Assembly (NCBI GenBank): GCA_014607495.2
Contig: CP053160.1
Span: forward strand, 6,324,001 to 6,388,000
DNA length: 64,000 nucleotides
Direction of reading: 5' to 3'
Source of the DNA: Carposina sasakii
Lineage: Eukaryota; Arthropoda; Insecta; Lepidoptera; Carposinidae
How positions within the stretch are numbered: position 1 is the first letter of the stretch; each line of letters starts with the position of its first letter. A program made the position numbers and the translations under genes. The notes under the pieces were generated by a model. That model worked only from the letters and a program-made list of their open reading frames with translations. It made no database searches and was not told the DNA's origin. This document shows, piece by piece, positions 1 through 10,500 of the stretch.

Positions 1-419
1 ATATTCCGTGAAGTTTCGCCTCCGGAATCGGGTTAATGTTTAGATTTAGTGCTAATAGGGTGGTTGTAAATTCGGTACAATGTTTGGCGCTATCCGATGG
101 CACATTTGGCAACTGAACGCTTCGCCGCGGGCTTCCGAAGCTTGCCAGACTCATATACGCTGCTATCACTGGTCCCGGTTAACCAATTGTTTTTATATAC
201 GTGTCCCAGTGTGGTTTAATGCCACTTTAAGTTTTAATGGTGCGTTTTGTAACGCGGTCATGAAAGTGAGCTTTTTTCGACTGGTACAGTTGCAGATTAG
301 GTTTTTGTATTGAAAGAGATGTTGCCAAGTTTTTGTCGAGATTAAAATCTGCGGCCAGTTTTTTTTAGATACGTATTTAATATAAGGGTACATTTTCATT
401 TTAGTGAAACGTTAATTGT

Positions 420-500
420 GAGATATTCTTTATAACCCTGCGGTTGTGGCTACAGCCTTTTCGGGAACACAGCTGTGTAGGTATTATGTATGTTTATTGT
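420..500 (+). repeat. SINE-like tail fragment
   Basis: The stretch 'TTTATAACCCTGCGGTTGTG' followed by GGCTAC and GGGAACACAGCTGTGT matches the tail seen near 4110-4170, 10430-10480 and 60490-60540. It ends towards an ATGT-rich run, as the LINE-derived tails do. Only the tail is present. Confidence 0.5.
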
Positions 501-757
501 GGATACAAAGCTATTCTTCAGTATACAAGCATGTTTTATTTAAAAAAATATCAAATCATGCATTTAATTTTTAAATTCATCCCCACATGAAACTTGAAAG
601 TGAAGAAAGCTCGTACAAAATCCAGTATCAAAATAAACACACTAGATGGAAACTCGATCTACTAGGAATTGCAAACTCTGTAGCACGATGGAGACGTGTG
701 TAGATCGAGCTAGCTCTATGGAGCAATAACGAGAGGAGGTGGCCTAACAACGTCTGT

Positions 758-816
758 TACCATGCATAAATGTCAGTAAATGTAGATTATACCATGCATA
801 AATGTCAGTAAATGTA
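758..816 (+). repeat. 32 bp tandem duplication
   Basis: The unit beginning TACCATGCATAAATGTCAG occurs at 758 and again at 790, identical over about 26 bases. Two copies only, in non-coding sequence. Confidence 0.85.
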
Positions 817-829
817 TATATGCGCTGCG

Positions 830-1041
830 TACAGGATGTAATGGACAAAATGCTATAAAAATAACCCACGAAGAACCCATTTTGAAACTCAACATCAAAT
901 GTTTATATCAAGATTGTATAAAAACTCCATAATATGTAATTTCTAGTCTCAAATTTTGTGGACAGGTTCCCTAATATCATAGCTTCGATTATTACTATAG
1001 CTGTACTCCGCTTAATATAACCTACCCCTTTTATTATACTG
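830..1041 (+). mobile_element. MITE family II (TACAGG..., foldback), degraded
   Basis: The left end TACAGGATGTAATGG and the right end with 'CCGCTTAATATAACC' and CCCCTTTTATTATACTG are decayed versions of the family II inverted ends, whose best copy is at 23966-24237. The body carries the diagnostic internal foldback: 'TCAAGATTGTATAAAAACTCC' words and CAAATTTTGTGGACAGGTTC. Non-coding and non-autonomous. Confidence 0.6.
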
Positions 1042-1258
1042 ACTATCGCATCTCCTTATTATCATTCCTCTATGGCTGGCGCGATGCTGCGACAAATTGA
1101 TTGGATACGATGTCGGGAGCACTGTCCCTGAGGAGATAGTGCAAATAGTGCCATGTATACTTACTATGATACACGTATACATAAATTACAATGCGAAATA
1201 CGTTATTTTACATGCATATAAAATTGCACTTCGAAATGAGCCAAAAATTTTATTTTAT

Positions 1259-1350
1259 CTAGTGCAAGTCCTCGACTCCGTCCGCGTAGACTGCAGATTA
1301 AAAAACAAAATGACGACACTTTCCGGGAAAAAATATTTTTCCTATATAAA
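1259..1350 (-). mobile_element. Helitron-like 3' end fragment
   Basis: Read on the minus strand it has the family order: a TTTCCCGGAAAG block, CATTTTGTTTTTT, CTGCAGTCTACGCGGACGG, then a terminal CACTAG. Helitrons classically end in CTRR next to a host T; here the following base is A, so the edge is mutated or misplaced. The rest of the element is missing or unrecognisable. Confidence 0.6.
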
Positions 1351-2395
1351 AAGTACGAACTATATATTATAAATATATTATTATAAATATAGTAGGAGCT
1401 CTTAATTTATTGCTTTCTCAGGCTCTAGACTACCTGTATACCAAATATAAATCGTTTCATTAGGTTTGGCATAAAGCGACAAGCAGACAGCGTTACTTTC
1501 GTATTTATAAATTAGTAAGAGTTCTGATAATTTTGAAAGAACGATGAGGTTAGGTAGACACAGTACCTGTAGTTTGAAATTTTTCTTCAAATATTTTACC
1601 TCCACAAAAATCTCTGTATTTTAGTATAAATACACAATAAACAAATCACTTAATTCACCGGATGGAAACTTATGTATGAGCGTTGAACCTAATCTATTCG
1701 CAAATAAAGTCCTTTTGAACTGACACTACTGTCACACTAGAATACTACGGTGGTGTCCGTGATCCTGGATTAAAAACTACTTTATGGCATATTCAGAAAC
1801 CATATGTAATAAAATATTACAATTTTTTACCAAGTCACTTACACAAAGTTAATAAAATAACTTTTTCATATAAGATAAGGTGGATGGAATATTCTGATTC
1901 TAATAAATCTAGATCATAGTCCTGAGGCAAAACTCACTAACCATTATCACTTCAATCCTATATATAAGGAAAGGTTTATTTTAAGCAAAATGCTATTATT
2001 AGGTATAGCGAACCTATCCACATCTTGAAATCAAATAAGGTATAGATAATAATGGTCATACCTCTTCTTAAACATTCTAAAAGTAAAAATATTCCTACAC
2101 TAGGTACTCAGAAATGTATGAACGATCTTCACAAACTAACATTAGGGTCTGAAAGTGGATAGGTTAATAGTATTTTGTTGGTATCACCACTGGTTGCGCA
2201 TCCACTGGTACTCAAAAGAGACAATTCACTTTATTATGGCGGACTTTCCTCTGGTTTTAATTTCCGTTGCTTTCAGCGAGGAAATAGTTGACCCTCGCGT
2301 TGCTAACACACGATTTGATATTTACACTACATTTGCTAAGTGAGACGTAAATTTAATGTAGGTATGTACTCGTACGTATTAAATGTACGAGTATT
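1351..2395. other. spacer, nothing recognised
   Basis: AT-rich sequence with only short ORFs on both strands and no codon-like continuity, no recognisable repeat and no splice-flanked frame. Confidence 0.5.
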
Positions 2396-2530
2396 GTGCT
2401 GATGCGGGGTTCACTAGAAGAAATCAGCCGTATCTCCTTCCCTGCATGTCGTAAGAGTCGACAAAAGAGCTCAGAGGTATTCTCTCTGTGTAACTTCTTA
2501 ATGTGATCTTCTTAACTAGCCACGCTACGC
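2396..2530 (+). repeat. SINE-like core with GTCGTAAGAGTCGAC block
   Basis: It starts GTGCTGATGCGGGGTTCACT and contains GCATGTCGTAAGAGTCGAC. The same order of blocks occurs at 3986-4170, 10260-10500 and 40168-40352. The tail with the 'GGCTACCCC' block is lost or replaced by the neighbouring LINE tail. Confidence 0.6.
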
Positions 2531-2618
2531 TAAACGTTTATGGTTCTTCTTCGCGCGTGATGCAGCAGTTCGTGTCCACCGCATTTTGAGATACCGTCCT
2601 GTGTGTGGTGATGAGAAT

Positions 2619-2900
2619 ACATACATATATACATACATACAATGACGCCTGTATCCCTTACGGTATAGGCAGAGCACCAAGGGCCGATAAAACCACATGG
2701 TGCCACTTCTTACCAAATTTTAAGGGTATAGTTGAGATGTACAAGTTCGGTTAGTGACAGGTGGTCAGCCCATCGCCTACAAAACACCAAGACTCTCATG
2801 TCCCCCTACTGACTTGTACAGTACGAGTATGCCCGGGAAGAGAAGCAGCTGTAGTATTATACGGTTATTTTGCACTCCCAGAGCAGCATAGAAGAATAGA
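2619..2900 (-). mobile_element. LINE-tail repeat, copy A
   Basis: This ~280 bp unit recurs at 22400-22690 (minus) and 49185-49437 (plus), sharing blocks such as GGTGGTCAGCYCATCGCCTA, CTACTGACTTGTACAGTA and AGAGAAGCAGCTGTAGTA. Read on the minus strand it ends GCTCTGCCTATACCG..GGCGTCATTGTATG followed by a (GTAT)n run. That resembles the end of the LINE at 10500-11515. No frame is conserved among the copies, so it is probably a 3' untranslated part or a non-autonomous partner. Confidence 0.7.
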
Positions 2901-2980
2901 TGAGAATAGGCGCATAAAAATTTTTGCCTACAATAATTACTTTGACATTTCCAACTTGCAGGTTACCATGAAACTCCGTC

Positions 2981-3431
2981 ATAGGGCCGAAACACAAACT
3001 TACCGCGTTGCGGCGCCACCGCAACGACAAAATCGGCAGTGGCGTCGTCACTGCTGATTCTAGCGGCGCGGCGCCGCAACGCGACCCGAATTCCAGCGTT
3101 GTGACGCCATACTCGGTGACAATAAATCACTATATCTAAAAAAAAACTCTCAATTTAAAGAAAATGTTGGAAACCCGATGTCCTTAATGTATATCAAAGA
3201 ATAAACTTACTCTCTAACGAGAGTAGTTGTTGTAGTTAGTATGTTGACAATGATTGAATTTGTTTCTATTTCTCTTGCAAACAACACGCATCAACCCGAA
3301 AGCAGTTTTAAAATCAAAATGTCTGACGATGATGTCGATAAATTAATATCTTTGATTCAAACGCCGCCGCAACGCAAACTACGGATTTTAGCGTTGCGGC
3401 ACCGCAACGCGGTTATGTGTTTCGGCCCATA
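2981..3431 (+). mobile_element. PIF/Harbinger-like MITE with MADF-like ORF start
   Basis: The terminal inverted repeats begin GGGCCGAAACACA at 2984 and end TGTGTTTCGGCCC at 3428, followed inward by ACCGCGTTGCGG and its complement. Both sides are flanked by ATA (2981-2983, 3429-3431), a possible 3 bp target duplication as in PIF/Harbinger. Many TTGCGG/CCGCAA words lie near the ends. At 3319 an ATG opens a frame reading MSDDDVDKLISLIQ, which resembles the start of a MADF domain, a fold found in proteins encoded by this superfamily. It then runs straight into the right repeat. The simplest reading is an internal deletion derivative. Superfamily assignment is inference; the ends are seen directly. 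Confidence 0.7.
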
Positions 3432-3540
3432 ATGCATAACTTCAGAAATAAGGTACCTATTTGTTATCTCTTTGCTTATGCTTTATTAACAAATTTTCTT
3501 TAAATTTTCCATACATATAGGTGGGCGTAGATAATGGAGA

Positions 3541-3596
3541 AGGACAAAGGCTATGTTCTGTAGTCTACGCGGATGAAATCTTGGGCAACAACTAGT
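3541..3596 (+). mobile_element. Helitron-like 3' terminus
   Basis: The end carries CTGTAGTCTACGCGGATGAA, then GGGCAACAACTAGT. CTAG lies at 3592-3595 with host T at 3596, the classical Helitron 3' edge. The body upstream is not recognisable. Confidence 0.6.
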
Positions 3597-3985
3597 CAAA
3601 ATCAGTGTACCTACTGCCTATAAAAAAATAGTTCCCAAATCGTCAAGGAACTATTCTAGGAAATGAGCTCAGTTTGATTTGCATGTTCCACAAGCCGGTT
3701 CAGATGCCGTAGGTAAACGAAACAATAGTCATATAAAATTTACGCGCAACGAGGGAGGCAAACAAACATTTTTTCGGCGGTTTACGGGTTGCTGCATCCT
3801 AGGTTTAGGCTGGAATTTGCTTTTTTGATCTTTATCTTAGGTCAGTCTCTGCTTTAGCGCCTCTGCTCAGTATACGATATCCGTTCAGCTTCACCTGTAG
3901 TATATTAAATTGGTGCTTTTAAATTATTTAAGACAAGCCTAGGCTACAGGTGTATATTCAAGAAAGAAATATTTGTATTCTATTC
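3597..3985. other. spacer, nothing recognised
   Basis: No open frame of note and no repeat matched elsewhere in the window. Confidence 0.45.
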
Positions 3986-4170
3986 TGTGTTGATGCGGGG
4001 CTTTACATCACCATACATCACCTGCAGAACTAATGAACTCGAGCATTGTCTCAGGCGATAAGCTTTATCACTGTACTTGTTACTGATAATTTACATCTGC
4101 TGTGCGATCTTCTTTATGATCCTGCAGTTCTTGCTACCACAATTCGCGGTCACAGTTGAGGCATTTAAAA
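3986..4170 (+). repeat. SINE-like element
   Basis: It begins GTTGATGCGGGGCTTTACATC, has the CTCGAGCATTGTCTCAGGCGATAAG middle block in shortened form, and ends TTTATGATCCTGCAGTTC. Middle and tail blocks match 10360-10480 and 40250-40340. Confidence 0.65.
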
Positions 4171-4204
4171 ATTTACAGGTACCTTTGTAAGTACCTACTA
4201 AGCA

Positions 4205-4300
4205 AATGGTATGTTTTTCACCGATCGGAGTGGAGATTGGGGTAGGCCTATGTCCAGAAGCGGTCTTCTCATGGCTAAGAATGATGATGATGATGATGTT
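4205..4300 (+). repeat. (GAT)n-tailed lepidopteran repeat fragment
   Basis: GTAGGCCTATGTCCAGAAG, CTTCTCATGGCTAAGAATG and (GAT)5 form the 3' end of a repeat seen also at 47766-47840 and, as related versions, at 11710-11767 and 63316-63362 (minus). The GAT run is the retrotransposed tail. Confidence 0.75.
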
Positions 4301-4519
4301 TTTCTCTCCTTTACTCAGGACAGAACTACAAATAAATTCCAAAGTAAAATCTACGAGTGCATCAGTCAATTTGAGTTAGGTACATTACTGAAGGCATTAA
4401 CTTTACAGTTCGTTAAATTGACCCTAATGTACTTCCTGGATAACTGCTATGTACAAAAACGACTTTGAAGAAGCCGTATAAAAAGATGCTGTAAATATTA
4501 ATAAGAAAATGAAAAAAAA

Positions 4520-4923
4520 AAATCACCCGAGTGAGATACTGGTTTTGCCTGGTCGAATGCCCAATTAGCTTTTTCATCATTACCATAGATTTGTGGCATA
4601 TTGACAACTAAAAGGTCTTTCAATACTTTGTAGAGACAAATATTGATCGCCTTCACGGTTGGCTAGTTTCCAAAATAGTTAAGTGTCACTTCCATGAGCA
4701 AAACCACAGCAATATTCATGGTCTGCAACTCCATTTCAAACTGATCGATGATGAAACTGGCTGATTTAAACATTTTTGGTGCTATTTTTTGACACTGCTT
4801 AAAAATGACATTTATCAAGAAATGTATAGAATAACTGGTAAGTTTATGCAATGTGTAGCTTTGAGAATGTTTTAATTGATTGAATATTTTTAGAATGTTT
4901 GTAAAATCTATGAACGGAATGTT
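4520..4923 (-). pseudogene. unidentified decayed coding relic
   Basis: On the minus strand one frame runs about 130 codons from 4923 down to about 4520 with a single internal stop (TAG, after LTLNYFGN-like residues near 4664). The predicted protein is not low complexity: it includes IDFTNILKIFNQ, APKMFKSASFIIDQFEMEL, NIAVVLLMEV, ICLYKVLKDLLVVNMPQIYG and NDEKANWAFDQAKP, a helical, leucine-rich look. Two stops lie just upstream (4929-4934 region) and the frame fades beyond. I do not recognise the family. Absence of an intron in this span could mean one large exon or a processed copy. Non-coding chance is possible but unlikely given length and residue mix in such AT-rich DNA. Confidence 0.45.
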
Positions 4924-4934
4924 AAGCGACTATT

Positions 4935-5545
4935 AAATTGATCGTTCCTTTTTAACTATTTCACCATTAAATTGCGATATAGTGAGAAAAGCGCAACGAG
5001 ACACCTTCCATGTAAAAAGTGATCATCTGCTATGAAGGCCGACTTCATTTCACTGCCATTATTTATTTGCCTCTAAAACTAATCTTGTTACAACAATACC
5101 AAAGGACAATGTCATTGTGTGCATACATACAGCGAATTATGGATTTTTATTAATGGAATAAGTAAAGTGAAACAGAAGAGTAAAATCTAGATAATGACAA
5201 TAATTATCATTCTGTACCTCGAGTGTGAGATTCGTAAACTGCTTCAACTCTATAAATTGACGAGTTAACGACAAACTGTTGTAGTGTGAGTGCCGACTTA
5301 TGTTTTTTCTCGTTTAGTCAGGTTTTCGATGGCTGTATGGACATAGTTTTCTTTGGAAAATACAAAAAAGAAAAAAAAACCTACCTTACTTAAAAAATCA
5401 AAACTTTTGTCATACATAACCTTAGTGTTTTTTGTTCATTTACACTCAATTTGAAATGATGGTGTCGTTCTAGAAACCTAAATTAATGGGAGTACTTACC
5501 TATATTTAAAACAAAATAAAGAAACCTCTCCAAACCCTCATGAAT
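4935..5545. other. spacer upstream of Myb/SANT relic
   Basis: AT-rich, with no clear frame, repeat or promoter. It may contain decayed 5' parts of the 5548-6301 gene that I cannot read. Confidence 0.4.
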
Positions 5546-5547
5546 GC

Positions 5548-6301
5548 AAGAGGAAGAGTCCAGGCTTAATAAATGGGAGGAGCTCAGCACAGGAGGCACA
5601 AAAGTTTAGAAAGATGGAAAAAGGTAAGTGGTAACTCAATAAAGGTTTATTTCTGTTAATTATGGAAAAAGTTCGCTATACCTATTATAATACTTTATTT
5701 TGTTTGTGGAAAGGTGTGGAGTGATCTAAAAAACAACACAAAAAGAAAAGCTGCTCGCTTACATAAAACAGAAGTGGTATGGTGGTGACTGCTAATTTGG
5801 CTCGGCTTACTGACATGAGGAAAGGGTTATGTACAGCGCAACTGGCTTAGTAGGTGTAATTGAGGCTGGCTTAACACAGGTTTTTGCTAATACATACTTT
5901 ACATCTTCCATATTTTCTGTGCAAAATGTATCAAACATTAATCCCCTTTTCCTTAGGCCTTTTTGTGACACCCAAGCCCACTTTTTCCCTTTGTTTTATG
6001 GGTTTCAGTGGATCTAGCAAAGTACCTACCTACTTAGTATTTTCTGCATATCACTATTTCAATAAATTATGCCTGAACTAAAGTTTATTTATTATATTAA
6101 TATATTTAATGATTTCACAGGAGAAAAACCACATGACAGACGCACCACCCAGTGCTACCCTCAGGGCTCGGAGCTAATGGACTCCGTTATCCAGCAGAAG
6201 ACCAAAGTGAGACATAGTACTCAAGAGACAGTGGGCTATTGTGTTATGTAAGGGCAAGAACTTCCAATTGTCAATAAAGTGTTTATAAAATTATTAATAA
6301 A
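5548..6301 (+). pseudogene. Myb/SANT-like DNA-binding protein relic, three exons
   Basis: Exon A (about 5548-5623) reads ARGRVQA, NKWEELSTGGTK and SLERWKK across two frame breaks. A 90 nt intron (5624-5713, GTAAGT..AAG) follows. Exon B (5714-5879) opens VWSDLKNNTKRKAARLHKTE, then continues in other frames as TANLARLTDM and EERVMYSATGLVGVIEAGLTQ-like residues. A second intron (5880-6120, GT..TTTCACAG) joins in phase to exon C, EKNHMTDAPPSATLRARS. The order 'WKKVWSDLKNNTKRKAA.. LTDLEERV.. ATGL.. EAGL' is that of the Myb/SANT-like domain found in many insect proteins of PIF/Harbinger origin, which bind DNA in the nucleus. At least four frameshifts make it dead. Splice sites remain, so it is not a processed copy. 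Exon C may alternatively be read in the frame giving MDSVIQQKTK. Confidence 0.6.
6273..6301 (+). terminator. two AATAAA polyadenylation signals
   Basis: AATAAA at 6273-6278 and 6296-6301 follow exon C of the Myb/SANT relic by about 20 to 50 bases, with GTGTTTAT just after the first. Placement is what a last exon would have, but AATAAA is common by chance in DNA this AT-rich. Confidence 0.35.
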
Positions 6302-7949
6302 TGGAAAAAATTCCTCACCTTACACTTCATATAATTTAATTACCTACTATCTTTAGTTGTTTATAAATACCCGACTAACACAAATATCACAAAATTTTAT
6401 TTTTGTACAATCAAAATAACTGGAAACATTTTTTTTTTATAATCCCCCTATACATATATACTTATATAATCCTCCTTACTAATTGTTAATGTTTCTGTAG
6501 TGGCAGGCTCTCTATGAATTTCACTTTCACAATCCCCTGTTAAAACTTTATAAGTACCTACCTAAATGAAATTAATAGGTAAGTTGTTAAGCTATTTTTA
6601 ATATTATATATTTGGGTACTTATATTATTTTATTATTGTAAAAATTGAGCTTAGAGTTTAATGTATAAATGTTCCTCTTCCTTAGGGGAGAAATTTGTAA
6701 AAATGACTACCGTCGATGCATCCAACTACACCTGGCAATCCAAATTGTGTGTAAAATCTAGAATTAAAGTAGGTATTTTGAATAATTATTGGCTCTTTTA
6801 CTGAAAAGTCCTGAATATTACACTTTTACTTACTTGTAAAAGGAGTATTTGGGAAATTAATATATTTGTAATACGAGGATGATGAGTTATGCAGTAATTC
6901 TGGGCGACAGGCCTCTGATGACCCATGTGCGAAGAAATATAGTGCAACGAGTACCTTTATACGTTCTGAGTCTTAGATCTCGAACATAAGAAAAGATCCA
7001 GTTTTCATATTGAAGTTCGAAACATTGTGATCATGAACATTTTAATGAATATACTTACTCTCTAAGCCATGACCATATGATAGTGAGAGACGTAACAAGT
7101 ACGTAACAGTATATTCGTTGATAGGCGTAAACTATGGCAGGCTAGGGGCGCTTACGAGACGCTGTAGTATCTCACACTCAAGGCACTTACTAAGGTACAA
7201 AAAAGAAATGTCTAAAGACGAAACCCTTACAGTGTGAAATTCGAAAAAGCAGCGCAAATTCTAGACCATTAGGTTTGCAGTTCGTTTAGCTCCGTTGTTA
7301 GTGAACAAGGCTTTTTCCCTGTTAATGTTTCGAAAGAAAAAGCTGAAGAATTGCATAGAATTTAGTTCATCACATATTTTTCATTTAGTAAACATTGTAT
7401 AACATTTTAATGTAATGACTTACAAGTGTATTACGAATCTTACTAAAAGTTTGAAATTCGAACTCCAATTGAACAAAGCTTTTGCGATACTTAGAATTTA
7501 GTTCATCTATTATTCATTTAGTAAGTATAGTAAACTTGCAATGAAGCTTGCAAACTACATCGAATGTAAGGTTCAGTAGAAAATATTGGTATCACTCAAC
7601 CGTAGCATATTGCGGTGTCAAATACTCTCACACGGAGGGTATAAATCATTACTTTCATCCCCGGGGAACTCCCGATGTACACCCTGCAACCGCATGAAGT
7701 AGACATTACAATATCAAATATCATTTTATGGGTTACAACATTGGTTATACAGTATATATCAATCTGGGGAAGGCTATACAGCGAAGGTTAATTGCATCCT
7801 TGTTCGACAAAGCGGTAATTTATTAATTTGTCTTTTACACGATGTAGTTAATGTAGAAGTGTTCAAATATATTTATAAATTTGATTATTATTATATGATG
7901 TTATTAACGAATTAGAAATGCAATCTGCTACTGTGGCTTATGGTTTCTA
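6302..7949. other. spacer, nothing firm
   Basis: No gene. A loose internal duplication is visible: AGAATTTAGTTCATC followed by TTCATTTAGTAA occurs near 7357 and again near 7492. No terminal repeats or coding frame found. Confidence 0.45.
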
Positions 7950-8340
7950 CTAGAGATGGGTCGGATTAGGTAAAAATCGTACCTGTTCCACCTAATACTA
8001 ACATTTTAAAATACCTAATCCAAATACCTGTTCCTAATATTTATGCAGTATGGCCGTTCTATCACTATTAAGTGATCCATTACGTATTAGATAAATACGT
8101 AGAATATTTATTCAGTGAATATTTAGTATCGGTTTTCGGTGACTGATCCATTACCTAATAACCTACGTAGAAAGAATAGTTGTGGAAATAAAAAATATCG
8201 TGATAATAGCGAAATGCGCTTTCTATATTAGGTAAATTTTTTAATATTTAGTTAAATTGTTTTTAGTTTGTGACACATATTTTGTTTAAATAAAGTATTT
8301 TAATTTTGCAAAAAAAGGAAAAAAAAATAGGTCTGAGCTC
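7950..8340. repeat. possible hAT-like remnant
   Basis: TAGAGATGGGTCGG at 7950 resembles the CAGAGATGGG type of hAT end, and the next 160 bases repeat ACCTAAT and CCATTACCTAAT words. No matching opposite end or 8 bp duplication was found, so this is weak. An A-rich run near 8310-8330 precedes the SINE head at 8341. Confidence 0.2.
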
Positions 8341-8420
8341 GGATTCGAACCAGGAATATTTGGTTTCGAGTTCGTCCGATTTGCCATCTGATCTATTATA
8401 AATTTGTTAGAGGTGGCGAA
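8341..8420 (-). repeat. tRNA-like SINE head fragment
   Basis: GGATTCGAACC (8341-8351) is the complement of a Pol III B box, GGTTCGAATCC, and GATCAGATGGCA about 40 bases away on the minus strand is a plausible weak A box. No full cloverleaf can be drawn, so it is not a functional tRNA gene. Confidence 0.4.
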
Positions 8421-8547
8421 ATTTTCCTTCGTATTCTAATGATATTATAGTATATTGTAGTATTTTTGCTAAATAATAAAATTGAGACTTATAGTCTAAG
8501 CCTTACGGTTAATTTCTCTTAATGAGATGATGTTTTGTGCGATACCT

Positions 8548-9134
8548 AATTGTCGGGGCGGGGGGGCTTAGTAACCGTGGACTGGTCACCCACAGTGAAG
8601 CTAAGAGGCAACCAGGGCCGTGAAGGGATCGCAGGAGGAGAGGCGTGTTGGTATTACGGTGCGCCACTTCCCTACCCCCTGCGAGCTGGCGGGGCCGTTC
8701 CGTCGAAACGGCATGGGGGCCGCAGAGGAAGAGGCATGTCGGTAGCGGTGCGCCGCTTGCCCTATCCTCTGGGCCGAGGTGTGGTCGGTGGCAGAACCAC
8801 AGACCTGATCTGCTCGTTATCTGGTATCCACAACACTCGGGGGGAGTCTGCTACAGTACTAGTGGAGGCCGAGGAGGGAAGCGCACCTTACCATCTGGTG
8901 CGCCCATGTAGAGGGCCTTCGGGCTTTCGCGATGGAGCGCTTGCGGGCGGCTGGCGCCGGCGGGTCGCGGAATGTGCGAAAGCGTTCCCATAACCCGAAG
9001 GCGGCGAGGAGGAAGATGGGGGGGGGTTTTAGGGGTATACGTGGGTTTCAAGCCTAACGGGAGTCTCAATAACCACTCGGGTACCCCCTGCGCCCGGGTG
9101 GTACAGCATTTTCCCCCCCGAAACAAAAAAAAAA
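8548..9134 (+). mobile_element. GC-rich LINE 3' end (R1-like), copy 1
   Basis: A GC-rich block ends in an A-rich run (9121-9134). From about 8905 on it matches the complement of 34022-34243: GAGGGCCTTCGGGCTTTCGC, then GCGAAAGCGTTCCC, GCGGCGAGGAGGAAGATGG and CACTCGGGTACCCCCTGCGC. GC-rich untranslated 3' ends with a TTTTAGTGGGTA-like word are usual in lepidopteran R1-clade LINEs; here the word is TTTTAGGGGTATACG. Several ORFs of up to 147 codons overlap it but are composition effects. Clade assignment is from memory of such 3' ends. Confidence 0.55.
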
Positions 9135-9439
9135 GGTGCTACAATCCACATACCTATTCCAATATTTATGCCTCACTTAGTTTCTACACTCACTACATAA
9201 GCTCGCTTTCTGGCCGAATTCTGGTTCGAGAAGCAAGGAACCCGAGGATTCTGAGACTGAAAAAACCAGCTCGTTTCCTTCTTTAATAAGAGCTAGGAGC
9301 TATCCTCGATGAGCACACGATAAGCCTAATAAACCGTGGAAAACCAATCGCACAGGTGCTACAGACTTAAGCTAATTATTCCTGAAATAACTAAATAGCA
9401 CTAAGTACCGCTATTATTAATGTATGTGTTAATACTACA
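9135..9439. other. spacer
   Basis: Follows the LINE A-run. I see no repeat matched elsewhere and no gene. Confidence 0.4.
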
Positions 9440-9720
9440 TATTATATAAAATGTGTCACGGTGTTAGAAGTTAAACTCCTCCGAAACGGCTGACCGATTC
9501 TACATCTTAGCATGCAATGGTTAGGGTGGAGAATCGGACAACATCTATTTTTCATCGCCCTAAATGAAGGGTGGTCTAATTTTTTTAATTTATTTTTTTG
9601 CAAAATTTTTTGTTTAATTTTTTATGATCAGCATTAATACAACCATGAATTTTCACCCCTCTAGATCAACCCCTTTTACATGAAAACACGTTTGCAACCT
9701 AGTTCAGGGTTCAGATGTTA
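9440..9720 (+). mobile_element. Helitron-like body fragment
   Basis: ACTCCTCCGAAACGGCTGACC and GAGAATCGGACAACATCTAT are blocks of a common lepidopteran non-autonomous Helitron-like repeat; CGAAACGGCTGAACCGATT words also occur at 18640 and 28170. Neither terminus is clear. Confidence 0.5.
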
Positions 9721-10190
9721 ATGATTACCTAAATATATGATTATGTTGATATAGGTATTGCATTTATTTTAGAAAAAATAAAGAGAATACGGAAAACAAA
9801 GTAAACGTAGAAAATTACAGCACCACATTTCTAGTTGCTCCAATTTGTGAAATACTCGGAAAGCTCAAACGTATTTTAATTCACCTTTCGATACCAGTAA
9901 TTACAATTAAATTGTAATTGCATAAAGGATACGTTGAAACTCGAGTAGTTGCCGGAATCGATAGACCGCATTCATTCGTGCTTTCGAGCGAACGATATAA
10001 TATTAAATCAATATCATTAATTTATGAAATTCGACTCAATGTGATTATCATTCGATATTGCGGTCGTTGCGGGATGATTTTTCCTGTTGATCAAATAGTA
10101 TGTTTGCTTTATTATGCATAATCAATTTGATAAAAGTGACTTTTATTAAATTTCAATATGATTAATGGCCACCAAAAATGATTATAATAA
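9721..10190. other. spacer
   Basis: AT-rich. No repeat family, gene or signal recognised. Confidence 0.45.
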
Positions 10191-10192
10191 AT

Positions 10193-10500
10193 TCATACAT
10201 ACATACATACATACATATAATCACGCCTTTATCCCTTACGGGGTAGGCTTCATGGTTATTATAATACATTGTACCTGTGCTAATGCTGGGTACTTTAGTA
10301 CCTAAACTAGCTGCATTTTCGTCCTCGCATATCGTAAGAGTCGACGAATCTCGGAAATCCTTTTAGGCGATAAGCTAGTGATGACCATTGGCATCTATTT
10401 CCGCTATGCTAAACGAGGCTGTGGGATGTCCTTTATAATCCTGCAGTTCTGGCTACCCCATTCGGGAGCACAGCAATATGTGTTATGTATAGGTATGTAT
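10193..10500 (+). repeat. LINE tail joined to SINE-like element
   Basis: (CATA)n at 10193-10217 then ATAATCACGCCTTTATCCC and TTACGGGGTAGG is the minus-strand LINE tail. From 10270 on a SINE-like unit on the plus strand follows: GTGCTAATGCTGGG, CGCATATCGTAAGAGTCGAC, TTTTAGGCGATAAGCTAG and CCTGCAGTTCTGGCTACCCC, running into an ATGT-rich end. Confidence 0.65.

Larger units (their letters stand above)
1..829. other. spacer, no gene recognised
   Basis: No gene or known repeat was recognised except the SINE tail at 420-500 and the short tandem repeat at 758-816. The first 300 bases are less AT-rich than the rest but have no convincing open frame, splice pair or promoter signal. Confidence 0.5.

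Noticed and set aside
2600..2640. CRISPR-like short repeats (ATACATAC)
   Set aside because: Simple microsatellite at a LINE tail; no spacer-repeat structure anywhere in the window.
7950..8420. single hAT element from 7950 to the SINE head
   Set aside because: No matching right end or 8 bp duplication; kept only as a weak remnant.
8550..8993. 147-codon plus-strand ORF
   Set aside because: It lies in the GC-rich LINE 3' end, where stops are rare by composition; overlapping frames on both strands are also open, and there is no recognisable motif.
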